A stretch of 64,000 nucleotides of DNA from Actinocorallia herbida. GTDB lineage: Bacteria > Actinomycetota > Actinomycetes > Streptosporangiales > Streptosporangiaceae. The stretch spans positions 9,300,001 to 9,364,000 of the forward strand of contig NZ_RJKE01000001.1 of NCBI RefSeq assembly GCF_003751225.1, written 5' to 3'. Positions 22,376-31,285 of this stretch are shown piece after piece. The notes beneath the pieces were generated by a model, which saw only the letters and a list, made by a program, of their open reading frames with translations, was not told where the DNA came from and ran no database searches. Both the position numbers and the translations under genes were made by a program. Each line of letters starts with the position of its first letter. The stretch's first letter is position 1.

Positions 22376-23275
22376 TCAGGGGGGTGGGGTGAGGGTGAGG
22401 AGGGTCGCTTCGGGGGGGCAGCAGAAGCGGAAGGGGGCCATGGGGGAGGTGCCGAGGCCTGCGGAGACGTTGAGCCAGGAGGCGTTCCAGCGGTGGAGGC
22501 CCTTGACGCGGGGGCGGTCGATGCCGCAGTTGGTGGCGAGGGCGCCGTAGAAGGGGACGCAGACCTGGCCGCCGTGGGTGTGGCCGGCGAGGAGGAGGCG
22601 GTAGCCGTCGGCGGCGAAACGGTCGAGGTTGCGGGGCTCGGGGCTGTGCATGACGCCGATCGTGAGGTCGGCGCGCGGGTCGACGGGGCCCGCGATCGCG
22701 TCGTAGCGGTCGAGGTTGATGTGGGAGTCGTTGATGCCCGCGAACTCGATGTCGAGGTCGGCGATCTTGAGACGGCCCATGTGGTTGTTCAGGTCGAGCC
22801 AGCCGGACGCCTTCAGGGCCGCGCCGAGCTCCAGGTAGGGAAGGTTCGGGGTGCCGCCCCGCTTCTTGTAGTCCTTCTGTGAGGTGCGCCACATGTAACG
22901 GGCGGGGTTCTTGAACGTCGGGGCGAACATGTCGTTCGAGCCGTAGACGAACACGCCTGGACGGTCCAGGAGGGGCCCGAGGAGTTCGAGGAACGGGCCG
23001 ATGGCGTCCGGGTGGGAGATCGAGTCGCCGGTGTTGATGACGAGGTCGGGTTCCAGCGCGTCGAGGGCGCGGACCCACCGGATCATGCGCGTGCGGCCGG
23101 GCGTCAGGTGCGCGTCGGACAGGTGGAGCACCTTGACGGGGCGGGCTCCAGGCTTGAGGACGGGCACCTCGTGCCGGCGCAACATGAACCAGTTGCGTTC
23201 GATCAGCGACGCGTAGGCGAAGGTCGCCGCGCCGGCGCCGAGGAGGCCCAATGGGGCCGCGAGAAGCTTCCGCAT
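22376..23275 (-). CDS. Membrane-anchored metallophosphoesterase (YkuE-like)
   Basis: A 299-residue protein: an N-terminal hydrophobic helix (residues 3-24, LLAAPLGLLGAGAATFAYAS), then a calcineurin-like domain with HLSDAHL (D-x-H), NTGDSIS (GD), YGSNDMF (GND in place of GNHE), VMHSPE and LAGHTHGGQV (GHTHxGQ). The GND and GHTHGGQ forms fit the YkuE/YaeI group that acts on envelope phospho-lipids or phospho-sugars. The active site would face outward. It is divergent from the YqeY-like gene. Confidence 0.8.
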   Translation of the reverse strand: MRKLLAAPLGLLGAGAATFAYASLIERNWFMLRRHEVPVLKPGARPVKVLHLSDAHLTPGRTRMIRWVRALDALEPDLVINTGDSISHPDAIGPFLELLGPLLDRPGVFVYGSNDMFAPTFKNPARYMWRTSQKDYKKRGGTPNLPYLELGAALKASGWLDLNNHMGRLKIADLDIEFAGINDSHINLDRYDAIAGPVDPRADLTIGVMHSPEPRNLDRFAADGYRLLLAGHTHGGQVCVPFYGALATNCGIDRPRVKGLHRWNASWLNVSAGLGTSPMAPFRFCCPPEATLLTLTPPP

Positions 23276-23354
23276 CCGTCAATGCTGCCAGACGACGGGC
23301 ATCGGCGGGATAAAGGGAGTGATCCGCCCAGGTCGTCAGGGCATGATGGTGGTC

Positions 23355-23804
23355 ATGTTGAAGGAACAGCTCGAGTCGGACCTCACGAGCGCGCTCAAGG
23401 CCCATGACGATGTGCGCAAGCGGACGCTGCGGATGGCGCTGGCGGCCGTGACGAACGAGGAGAAGGCCGGCAAGACCGAGCGGACGCTGAGCGACGACGA
23501 GATCGTCAAGGTGCTCGCGCGGGAGGTCAAGAAGCGCAAGGAGGCCGCGGAGGCCTTCGCCGGCGGCGGCCGCGCCGAGCAGGCGCAGGCGGAGCGGGAC
23601 GAGGGCGCCGTTCTCGAGGCGTACCTGCCGCAGCAGCTCTCCGATGACGAGCTGGCGACGCTCGTGCGCGAGGCGATCGCCGAGTCGGGCGCCGAAGGGC
23701 CGCGGGCGATGGGCGCGGTCATGAAGGTGGTGAACCCGAAGGTGGCGGGCCGGGCCGACGGCGGCCGGGTCGCCGCCGAGGTGAAGCGCCAGCTCGCCTC
23801 CTGA
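23355..23804 (+). CDS. GatB/YqeY domain protein
   Basis: About 149 residues, almost all the YqeY fold: MLKEQLESDLTSALKAHDDVRKRTLRMAL, ALAREVKKRKEAAEAF-type central helix, then YLPQQLSDDELATLVREAI and the terminal GRADGGRVAAEVKRQL. The C-terminal half is the tRNA-binding module also found in GatB, so a role with tRNA or glutaminyl-tRNA amidation is possible but unproved. ATG 23343 is an alternative start; 23355 fits the family's usual N-terminus. A strong terminator follows. Confidence 0.85.
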   Translation: MLKEQLESDLTSALKAHDDVRKRTLRMALAAVTNEEKAGKTERTLSDDEIVKVLAREVKKRKEAAEAFAGGGRAEQAQAERDEGAVLEAYLPQQLSDDELATLVREAIAESGAEGPRAMGAVMKVVNPKVAGRADGGRVAAEVKRQLAS

Positions 23805-23817
23805 CGCCGTGACGCAG

Positions 23818-23849
23818 ACGGCCGCTCCCCCAGGTGGGGGAGCGGCCGT
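23818..23849. terminator. Bidirectional terminator between YqeY-like gene and PBP
   Basis: A perfect 14-bp stem (ACGGCCGCTCCCCC and complement) with AGGT loop, located between two convergent genes. Confidence 0.8.
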
Positions 23850-23857
23850 TCGCCGTC

Positions 23858-26188
23858 TCAGTGTCCGCCGCCGGGCCCGCCTCCGCCGCCCCTGCCCGAG
23901 CTGACGTAGATCGTCACCGTGGTGCCGGGTTCGGCGCGGCCGGGGGAGACCCGGGCGACGGTGCCGCGCGGCGCGTTGGAGCGCACCTGCTTGCCCGCGA
24001 CCCGGGTGGTGAACCCGGCCTCGCGCAGGATCGCCTCGGCCTCCCCGACGGGCTTGCCCTTGACGTCGGGGACGGGGATCTCCTTGACGTCGCCGAAGTC
24101 CTTGACGGGTGCCTTGAAGTCGATCACCTCGACGCCGGAGAGCGCCGCGCTCATGGTCCGCTGCCAGACCGGGCCGGGGATCGTCGCGCCGTAGATGCCG
24201 GTGACGGGGTGGGCGTGGCCGCCGCGGAAGTCCCAGTACGCGGTGGCCGCGGCGAGGTTCGGGGTGTACCCGGCGAAGACGGCGCAGGAGTAGTTCTCAC
24301 AGGTGCCGGTCTTGGCCGCGGCGGGCCGTCCGATGCCGAGCCCGCGCGCGGTGCCCTGGGTGAGGACGCCTTCGAGGATCATCGTGGTCGCGTCGGCGAC
24401 CTGCTCGTCGACGACCTGGTCGCACTTCGTCTCGGGCAGGTCGACCTTCTTGCCGTCGGGGCCGACCGCGCTGGTGATGACGTTCGGGGCGCAGTACTTG
24501 CCGCGCGCGGCGATGCCCGCGTAGGCGGCGGCGAGGTGGACCATGTCGATCGGGTTGACGCCGAGGACCTGCGAGGGGATCGGCTGGAGCGGCTGCCCGT
24601 TGGTCCGGATCATGCCGAACTTGGTGGCCATCTCGGTCGCCTCGCAGACGCCGACCTCCTTCTCGAGGTGGGCGTAGAAGGTGTTGACCGAGTGCCAGGT
24701 GCCCGTCTTCATGTTGAAGGTGCCGGACTCGGAGTCGCTGGCGTTGGCGACGGGCCAGGAACCGCCGCCCAGGCGTCCGTTGACGGCCGGCGGATAGTCG
24801 TAGGCGCAGTCCGGGAATCCGCTGACGACGGTGGAGGCGGGCGAGGAGAAGGACGTCCGGATGGGCAGGCCCTGGTCGAGGGCCTCCATGAGGGTGAAGA
24901 CCTTGAACGTCGATCCGGCGTCGACGCCGAAGACGCTGCCGCCGTGCGCCTCGTCGGCCGCGAGGTTGATCGTGGTCTGGCCCTTGCCGGGGCCGTACTT
25001 CTTGCTGTTGGAGATCGCGAGGACCTTCCCGGTGCCGGGCTGCACGACGGCCTCGACGTTGACCTTCCAGCCGGTCGGCTCGGTCGCGTACTTGACGGCC
25101 TGGTCGGCGGCCTTCTGGACCTTCGGGTCGAGCGTGGTGTGGATCTGGTAGCCGCCGCGCAGGAGCTGCTTGCGCGCCTTCTCGCGGAGTTCTTCCTTCT
25201 CCTTGGCGTCCTTGGGCTTGGCGTCGCCCATGAAGATGTTGACCATCTCGTTGTAGACGTAGTTGCAGAAGTACGGGCTCGAGCTCGCCTCGCAGCCGCC
25301 CTTGGGGTGGAACTCGTTGAGCTTCAAGGGCTGGTCGTGCGCCTCCGCGGCCTCCTCGGCGGTGATCTCGCCGAGCTGCTGCATCCGGGCGAGGACCGTG
25401 TTGCGCCGTTCCAGCGCGGACTCGGGGTGCAGGGTCGGGTCGTAGCCGTAGGGGTTCTTGGTGATCCCGGCGAGGGTCGCGGCCTGGACGAGGGTGAGTT
25501 TGGCCGCGGTGGTGTTGAAGTACCGCTTGGCGGCGGCCTGGATGCCGTAGGCGCCGGCGCCGAAGTTGGCGATGTTGAGGTAGTCGCGAAGGATCTCGTC
25601 CTTCGACATCGTCTGCTCGAGGTGGAGGGCGAGGCGCAGTTCGCGGAGCTTGCGGTTGAGGGTCGCCTCCGTCGCGGCCTCGTAGCCCTCTTCGCTGTCG
25701 GTGTTGTTGACCAGCATGTTCTTGGCGAGCTGCTGGGTCAGCGTCGAGCCGCCCTCGACGGTGCCGCCGTTGGTGGCGTTGCGGGAGAGCGCCCGGATGG
25801 TGCCCTTGAGGTCGAGGGCCCCGTGCTCGTAAAAGCGGGAGTCCTCGATCGCGACGATCGCCTTTTTGATGTTGTCCGAGATCTGCTCGAGCTGGACGTT
25901 CTCGCGGTACTCGTCGAAGAAGGTCGCGATGACCTTGCCCTTGGAGTCGTACACGACGGTCTTCTCGGCGGGCGCGCGGGTGATCTCCGCGACGTCCATG
26001 TCCATGAAGCCGTCCGCGGCCTCGCGGGCGGTGATACCGGTGCCGCCGATGCCCGGGAGCACCACGAGGGCGACGAGCACCCCCGCCGCGGCGCTGGCCG
26101 CGAGGAGCTTGAGCAGCGTCAGCACTGTCGATTTCCGGGCTTTGGTCGAAGGCAGCACGGGGCTACGGTACCCGGAACGATCGACCAT
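23858..26188 (-). CDS. Bifunctional class A penicillin-binding protein with PASTA domain
   Basis: A 776-residue peptidoglycan synthase. It has a cytoplasmic start and a membrane helix (about 24-46). The GT51 glycosyltransferase has IVAIEDSRFYEHGALD and GGSTLTQQLAKN. The transpeptidase has GSTFK (SxxK), WHSVNTF (SxN) and AKTGTCEN (KTG). One C-terminal PASTA repeat (VPDVKGKPVGEAEAIL) precedes a Gly-rich tail. It polymerises and cross-links cell wall outside the membrane; PASTA senses muropeptides or beta-lactams. It lies 24 bp beyond a paralogous PBP in the same direction. Confidence 0.92.
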   Translation of the reverse strand: MVDRSGYRSPVLPSTKARKSTVLTLLKLLAASAAAGVLVALVVLPGIGGTGITAREAADGFMDMDVAEITRAPAEKTVVYDSKGKVIATFFDEYRENVQLEQISDNIKKAIVAIEDSRFYEHGALDLKGTIRALSRNATNGGTVEGGSTLTQQLAKNMLVNNTDSEEGYEAATEATLNRKLRELRLALHLEQTMSKDEILRDYLNIANFGAGAYGIQAAAKRYFNTTAAKLTLVQAATLAGITKNPYGYDPTLHPESALERRNTVLARMQQLGEITAEEAAEAHDQPLKLNEFHPKGGCEASSSPYFCNYVYNEMVNIFMGDAKPKDAKEKEELREKARKQLLRGGYQIHTTLDPKVQKAADQAVKYATEPTGWKVNVEAVVQPGTGKVLAISNSKKYGPGKGQTTINLAADEAHGGSVFGVDAGSTFKVFTLMEALDQGLPIRTSFSSPASTVVSGFPDCAYDYPPAVNGRLGGGSWPVANASDSESGTFNMKTGTWHSVNTFYAHLEKEVGVCEATEMATKFGMIRTNGQPLQPIPSQVLGVNPIDMVHLAAAYAGIAARGKYCAPNVITSAVGPDGKKVDLPETKCDQVVDEQVADATTMILEGVLTQGTARGLGIGRPAAAKTGTCENYSCAVFAGYTPNLAAATAYWDFRGGHAHPVTGIYGATIPGPVWQRTMSAALSGVEVIDFKAPVKDFGDVKEIPVPDVKGKPVGEAEAILREAGFTTRVAGKQVRSNAPRGTVARVSPGRAEPGTTVTIYVSSGRGGGGGPGGGH

Positions 26189-26212
26189 GCCGTCCGATAA
26201 GGGGCTTTCAGC

Positions 26213-28423
26213 TCATCGCGCTCGCCCGTTGCTGAGGAATACGGTGACCGTGCCGCCCCTGGTGATCTGGGTCGAGGGCGAGGTGAACGCCACGGTGCCC
26301 TTGGGCAGGTGCGATGTCACGGGGCCGAGCGAGACCGTGGTGCGGAAGCCCGCCCGGTCGAGTGTCGTCAAGGCGCTGCCCAGGGACATCCCGCGCGTGT
26401 CGGGCAGGTGGACGGACGGCCGGTAGGCCCGGTGGGCGGCGCTGATGCTCGCCGACCAGATCTCCGCGGGGATGCCCGCCCCGTACACGCCGCTGACGGG
26501 GTAGCGGAAGCCGCCGCGGTAGTCCCAGTAGGCGACGGACGAGGCCAGGTCGCGCGAGATCCCGGCGAAGACCGCGCAGGAGAAGTTCTCGCAGGTGCCG
26601 GTCTTGCCCGCCGCGTCCTTCGAAGGCTTGTCGATGCCCTTCGCGGTGCCGCGCGGGCCGAGCACGCCGCGCATGATGTCGTAGGTGGTGTCGGCGACCC
26701 AGGGCGAGACCGCCTTGCGGCACTGCCGCTCGGGCGTGTCGAGCCGGACGGGCCTGCCGCCGGGCCCGGTCGCCTCGACGATCGAGACGGGCGGACAGTA
26801 CACGCCGTGGTTGGCGATGCCCGCGTAGGCGGCCGACAGGTGCACCATGTCGACCTCGTTGCTGCCGAGCACCTGCGGCGGGACCTCTTGTAGTGGTGAG
26901 CCGTCGCCGCGCGCCATCCCGAACCGCTCGGCCATCTTCACCGCCTTGCAGAGGCCCACGGCCTTCTGGAGCTGCGCGAAGTAGGTGTTCACCGAGCCCC
27001 AGGTGCCGGTGCGCATGGTGAACCTGCCGGACTGGCTCTCGTGGGAGTTGCCGACGTGCCAGGCGGGCAGTTCGCGGCCCTTGCAGGTGGTGAAGCCGCC
27101 GATGGTCATGCCGCCGGGTGAGGGGAAGGAGGTGCGGACGGGCAGGCCGGCGTCGAGCGCCGCGAGCAGGGTGAAGATCTTGAAGGTGGAGCCCGCGGAC
27201 ACCCCGATGCCGCCGCCGTGCGCCGCGTCGGCGGCGAGGCTGAGCGTCGTCTTGGGCTTGGCGGTGCCGAACTCCTTGGAGGTGACGAGCGCCTTGAGCC
27301 TGCCGGTCCCGACCTCGACCATGGCCTGGGCCGCGACCCGGTCGGACGACGCCGACGTCCGCGTGTCGACCGCGTGCTGGACCGCCTCCTGGATGCCGGT
27401 GTCGAAGCTGGTGCGGATGGTGAAGCCGCCGCGCTGGAGCCGGTCGGCGGCCTCCTTGAGCCGCTCCGGCCTGCCCTTGGACAGGACGCGGATCATCTCC
27501 GCGCGCACGTACATGCAGTAGAAGGGCACCTGGCTGGTCGAGCAGCCTCCCTTGGGCTGCTTCGGGGACAGGTGGACGTTCCGCGCGGTCTCGCGCCGCT
27601 GCTCGGCCGCGCCGATGACGTTGAGCTCCGCCATGCGGGCGAGGACGATGTCGCGCCGCTCCTTGGCGGCCTTCGGATGCAGCAAGGGGTCGAAGGCGAA
27701 CGGGTTCTTCGTGATGCCGGCGAGGAGTGCCGCTTCAGGGAGGGTCAATTTGGAGGCGGGCTTGCTGAAGTACCTCTGCGCGGCCGCTTGGACGCCGTAG
27801 GCGCCCGCGCCGAAGTAGGCGATGTTGAGGTAGCCCTCCAGGATCGAGTCCTTCGACATCGTCTGCTCGAGCTGGAGCGCGTACCGCAGTTCGCGCACCT
27901 TGCGCATGAACGTGGTGGCGGTGACGCGCTGACGGTCCCGCTTCGTGCGCGCGTTGGAGAGGAGAAGGTTCTTGGCGTACTGCTGGGTGAGGGTGGAGCC
28001 GCCCTCCCGGGTCTCCCCGGCCTCGGCGTTGCGGGTGACCGCTCGGAGCACGGCCTTGGCGTCGAGCGCGCCGTGCTCGTAGAAGCGGGAGTCTTCGATG
28101 GCGATCATCGCCTGCCGCATGACGGGCGCGACCTGGTCGAGCCGGACGGGGTCGCGGAACTCGTCGAAGAACGTGGCGATCGGGGTGCCGTCGGCGGCGT
28201 ACACGACGGACTTCTCCGACGGGAAGCGGGTGATCCGCTCGACGTTCATGTTCTTGAAGTCGTCGGCGGCCTTGCGCACCCCGAGCCCGGCCGCGCCTAC
28301 CGCCGGCACCAGCAGCAGCGCCACGAGGCCGCCCGCGGTGGCGCTCGCCGCGACGAGCCGGCGGAGCACGCCGATCCTGCTTTCCCGATCCCCCGATTCG
28401 AGCATGTCGATCAAGGTACCCAA
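26213..28423 (-). CDS. Second bifunctional class A penicillin-binding protein
   Basis: A 736-residue paralogue of the adjacent PBP with the same plan. It has a membrane helix (about 20-44), glycosyltransferase motifs MIAIEDSRFYEHGALD and GGSTLTQQYAKN, and transpeptidase GSTFK, WGSVNTY and GKTGTCEN. A degenerate PASTA-like repeat (LPDTRGMSLGSALTTL) sits at the end. The start is ATG 28423 or 28405. It is upstream of the other PBP by 24 bp, so the pair probably arose by tandem duplication and is co-transcribed. It is divergent from wblA across 237 bp. Confidence 0.9.
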   Translation of the reverse strand: MGTLIDMLESGDRESRIGVLRRLVAASATAGGLVALLLVPAVGAAGLGVRKAADDFKNMNVERITRFPSEKSVVYAADGTPIATFFDEFRDPVRLDQVAPVMRQAMIAIEDSRFYEHGALDAKAVLRAVTRNAEAGETREGGSTLTQQYAKNLLLSNARTKRDRQRVTATTFMRKVRELRYALQLEQTMSKDSILEGYLNIAYFGAGAYGVQAAAQRYFSKPASKLTLPEAALLAGITKNPFAFDPLLHPKAAKERRDIVLARMAELNVIGAAEQRRETARNVHLSPKQPKGGCSTSQVPFYCMYVRAEMIRVLSKGRPERLKEAADRLQRGGFTIRTSFDTGIQEAVQHAVDTRTSASSDRVAAQAMVEVGTGRLKALVTSKEFGTAKPKTTLSLAADAAHGGGIGVSAGSTFKIFTLLAALDAGLPVRTSFPSPGGMTIGGFTTCKGRELPAWHVGNSHESQSGRFTMRTGTWGSVNTYFAQLQKAVGLCKAVKMAERFGMARGDGSPLQEVPPQVLGSNEVDMVHLSAAYAGIANHGVYCPPVSIVEATGPGGRPVRLDTPERQCRKAVSPWVADTTYDIMRGVLGPRGTAKGIDKPSKDAAGKTGTCENFSCAVFAGISRDLASSVAYWDYRGGFRYPVSGVYGAGIPAEIWSASISAAHRAYRPSVHLPDTRGMSLGSALTTLDRAGFRTTVSLGPVTSHLPKGTVAFTSPSTQITRGGTVTVFLSNGRAR

Positions 28424-28660
28424 GGAGTACCGCGCTACTCGGCTGCTGCGCGGGCGAACCGTGCACTGTAGCAGTGACTAGTCATCAGGCGCGTCATGGC
28501 CCCAGCGGGCTATATCGAGAATGGGCCCTCTGGGGTCTGTTGAATCGCCCCTCGCTTCCGTAAGTTTCTCCCCACGGCTTTTGTTTTGGCGGCCTGACGT
28601 CCGCGCCCGTCTGGCCAAGGAGCCCACAACTACACAAGACCCTAGGGGAGTGGGGCCAAG

Positions 28661-28969
28661 ATGTGGATCACGGATTGGACCGCCCGTGCCGCCTGCCGTA
28701 ACGCGGACCCGGACGCCCTGTTCGTTCAGGGCGCGGCTCAGAATCGGGCCAAGCTCATCTGCCGGGGCTGCCCGGTACGAACGGAGTGCCTGGCCGACGC
28801 GCTGGACAACAAGATCGAGTTCGGTGTGTGGGGCGGGATGACGGAACGGGAACGTCGCGCGTTGTTGCGGCGCAAGCCCGGCGTCACCTCATGGCGCGAG
28901 CTGCTGGAGACGGCGAAGGAAGAGTACGAGCGCACCTCTGACGATTCCGACGAGCTCGTCGCGAGCTGA
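28661..28969 (+). CDS. wblA: WhiB-family regulator WblA
   Basis: A 102-residue iron-sulfur regulator. The four cluster cysteines are in ARAAC and in LICRGCPVRTEC (C-x2-C-x5-C), followed by the GVWGGMTERERRALLRR turn and basic DNA-binding tail. The sequence DPDALFVQGAAQNRAK and VTSWRELLETAKEEYER are close to Streptomyces WblA as I remember it, and the neighbourhood (a PBP on one side, two ArsA-like ATPases on the other) is the same. WblA controls development and antibiotic production and senses redox or NO. GGGGAG lies about 10 bases upstream of ATG. Confidence 0.88.
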   Translation: MWITDWTARAACRNADPDALFVQGAAQNRAKLICRGCPVRTECLADALDNKIEFGVWGGMTERERRALLRRKPGVTSWRELLETAKEEYERTSDDSDELVAS

Positions 28970-28977
28970 GTCTGAAC

Positions 28978-29016
28978 AAGAAGACCCGGGTACCTCGTAG
29001 GTACCCGGGTCTTCTT
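28978..29016. terminator. Strong terminator after wblA
   Basis: A perfect 17-bp stem (AAGAAGACCCGGGTACC and complement) with a TCGTA loop, ending in TTCTT. It lies between convergent wblA and the ArsA-like gene and can serve both. Confidence 0.85.
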
Positions 29017-29027
29017 CGTCCTAAATG

Positions 29028-30161
29028 TCAGATCGATCCCTGGCCGGATGTGGCCATCGCCGCGCCGATGACACGCAGCCCGTCCAGATCGTGGACGTCC
29101 TCGGCCTGCGCCGGCACGGTCGTCACCGGGACCGTCGGATTGGCCGCGGCGAAGTGGTCGCGCAGCCGTTCCTGCCGGGCGGCGAGCTGCATCCGCTCGG
29201 CGTGCAGCCGCAGCAGCGACGCGGTCAGCGGGTGGTCGCCGCGCTCGGAGAGCATCTCGGCGGCCGCGGCACTGCGCGCGGAGGACAGCGAGTGCGCCGC
29301 GGACATCGCCATCCGGTTCACCACGAGCCCGGCGAGCGGCATCCGCTCGGAGTTCAGCCTGTCGACGAAGTAGGTGGCCTCGCGCAGCGCGTCGGGTTCC
29401 GGCGCGGCGACGACGAGGAACGCGGTGCCGGGCGACTTCAGCAGCTCGTACGTCTTCTCCGCGCGTTCCCGGAAGCCGCCGAAGACCGTGTCGAAGGCGG
29501 TGACGAACGTGGAGACGTCCTTGAGGAGCTGGCCGCCGAGCACCTTGGTGACGGCGCCGGTGACCATGCTGAACCCCGCGGTGAACACCTTCATGCCGAT
29601 GCGCCCGCCCGCTTTCGCGGGGGCGAGCAGCAGCCTGATGAACCTGCCGTCGAGGAAGCGGCCCATCCGCTCGGGCGCGTCGAGGAAGTCGAGCGCGTTC
29701 CGGGACGGCGGGGTGTCGACGATGATGAGGTCCCACGCGTGCGAGCGGTGCAGCTGGCCGAGCTTCTCCATCGCCATGTACTCCTGCGTGCCCGAGAAGG
29801 ACGACGACAGCGACTGGTAGAAGGGGTTGGCCAGGATCAGCTTGGCCCGGTCGGGGTCGGAGTGCGCCTCGATGATCTCGTCGAAGGTGCGCTTCATGTC
29901 GAGCATCATGGCGTGCAGCTCGCCCTCGCCCTCGACGCCCTGGATCTTGCGCGGGCTGTTGTCGAGTTCCGACAGGCCGAGCGACTGCGCGAGCCGCCGC
30001 GCCGGGTCCACGGTGAGCACGACGACGTCGCGGCCGCGTTCGGCCGCGCGGACGCCGAGGGCCGCCGCGGTGGTGGTCTTGCCGACGCCGCCGGCGCCGC
30101 AGCACACGATGATGCGGGTGCGCCGGTCGTCGATCAGCGCGTCGATGTCGAGGTTCTTCAC
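29028..30161 (-). CDS. ArsA/Get3-family ATPase (second gene)
   Basis: A 377-residue deviant-Walker ATPase: IIVCCGAGGVGKTTTAAAL (KGGVGKTT-type P-loop with CGAGGVGKT), VVVLTVDPARRLAQSLG (A'-like), DLIIVDTPPSRNALDFLD (switch II) and LVVNRMAM. It resembles anion-pump/tail-anchored-protein ATPases, but no arsenic cysteines or membrane partner are present. In actinomycetes it is found paired with another ArsA-like ATPase beside wblA, and the substrate is unknown. Its ATG overlaps the upstream gene by 4 bp. Confidence 0.82.
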   Translation of the reverse strand: MKNLDIDALIDDRRTRIIVCCGAGGVGKTTTAAALGVRAAERGRDVVVLTVDPARRLAQSLGLSELDNSPRKIQGVEGEGELHAMMLDMKRTFDEIIEAHSDPDRAKLILANPFYQSLSSSFSGTQEYMAMEKLGQLHRSHAWDLIIVDTPPSRNALDFLDAPERMGRFLDGRFIRLLLAPAKAGGRIGMKVFTAGFSMVTGAVTKVLGGQLLKDVSTFVTAFDTVFGGFRERAEKTYELLKSPGTAFLVVAAPEPDALREATYFVDRLNSERMPLAGLVVNRMAMSAAHSLSSARSAAAAEMLSERGDHPLTASLLRLHAERMQLAARQERLRDHFAAANPTVPVTTVPAQAEDVHDLDGLRVIGAAMATSGQGSI

Positions 30162-31144
30162 GCCGCTCCTTGGTCGCGCAGGGCTTGGGCGAGCTCGTAC
30201 AGGCCCGCGAGGTCCATGCCGTCGGGCAGGAAGGGCAGGTCGTAGCGCGGCCGGTGGGTGATGCGCGCCTTCTCGCGCTGCTCCAGGCCGGTGCGCTGGG
30301 AGTGCTCGCCGGCCTCGGCGGCCAGCGCCGCGGCGAGGTCCGCGGCGTGCTGCTCGAGTCCGGACGCCTTGAGACCGCGCGTGACCTCCTCCAGGTCGAG
30401 CGCGCCCTCGCCCGCGGAGTCCAGCGCCTCGGCCGAGAGGATCGCGGGCCGCTCCATGTTGACGACGACGCCGCCGATCCCGATCCCGGACGCGCCGAGG
30501 TCGTGGATGCCGTCCAGCGTCTCCTGGACGGGCATCTCCTCTAGGAGCGTGACGAAGTGGACACGGGTCTGCGGGGAGCGGATGACGCTCATGACGAGGT
30601 CGCCGTGGTTGCGCACGGGGCCGACCTTGGCCAGGTTGGAGACCTCGTCGGAGATGTTGAGGAACTGGGTGATGCGCCCGGTCGGCGGGGCGTCCATGAC
30701 GACGGCGTCGTACTTGAACTTCCTGCCCTCCTTGCGGCGCACGGATTCGGTGACCTTGCCGGTGAGGATGACATCGCGCAGGCCGGGGGCGATGGTGGTG
30801 ACGAAGTCGATGACGCCCAGCTTGGTCAGGGCCTTCCCGGCACGGCGGAGGTTATAGAACATCTCCAGGTACTCGATGAGGGCCTCTTCGGTGTCGATGG
30901 CCAGGGCGAAGACCTCTCCTCCGCCGTGGGCCACCGCGACCTTGCGTTCCTCGTAGGGCAGCGGGGGGACGTCGAAGAGCTGGGCCACGCCCTGTCTGCC
31001 CTCGACCTCGACGAGCAGCACCTTCTTGCCGCCGGACGCCAGGGCGAGCGCGAGGGCCGCGGCCACCGTCGTCTTGCCCGTCCCGCCCTTGCCGGTGACG
31101 ATGTGCAGTCGCACGCCGTCCCAATCGGTGTCTTCAACGCTCAC
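30158..31144 (-). CDS. ArsA/Get3-family ATPase (first gene)
   Basis: A 328-residue partner of the downstream ATPase. It has the P-loop HIVTGKGGTGKTTVAAAL, VLLVEVEGRQGVAQLF, YDAVVMDAPPTGRITQFL and VVVNMERP. The two genes overlap by ATGA and probably form a heterodimer, one carrying each half of the sandwich ATP site, as inferred from duplicated ArsA. Divergent from the SPFH gene by about 140 bp. Confidence 0.82.
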   Translation of the reverse strand: MSVEDTDWDGVRLHIVTGKGGTGKTTVAAALALALASGGKKVLLVEVEGRQGVAQLFDVPPLPYEERKVAVAHGGGEVFALAIDTEEALIEYLEMFYNLRRAGKALTKLGVIDFVTTIAPGLRDVILTGKVTESVRRKEGRKFKYDAVVMDAPPTGRITQFLNISDEVSNLAKVGPVRNHGDLVMSVIRSPQTRVHFVTLLEEMPVQETLDGIHDLGASGIGIGGVVVNMERPAILSAEALDSAGEGALDLEEVTRGLKASGLEQHAADLAAALAAEAGEHSQRTGLEQREKARITHRPRYDLPFLPDGMDLAGLYELAQALRDQGAA

Positions 31145-31285
31145 GTCTTCGAGGTTATCGTTCGACCCCTGAAGATCATCAGTGCGTCGGTAAGTAATCC
31201 CTGATACGCGATCCGCGGCCTAGTCTGGAACCGGGGACACCCTCGGTCCCGTCTGATCTGCACCAGATCTGCGTGGAGGTGCTCG

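Noticed and set aside
23834-26200. 788-codon plus-strand frame over the PBP gene
   Set aside because: Antisense shadow; it has no motifs and the opposite strand is a clear PBP.
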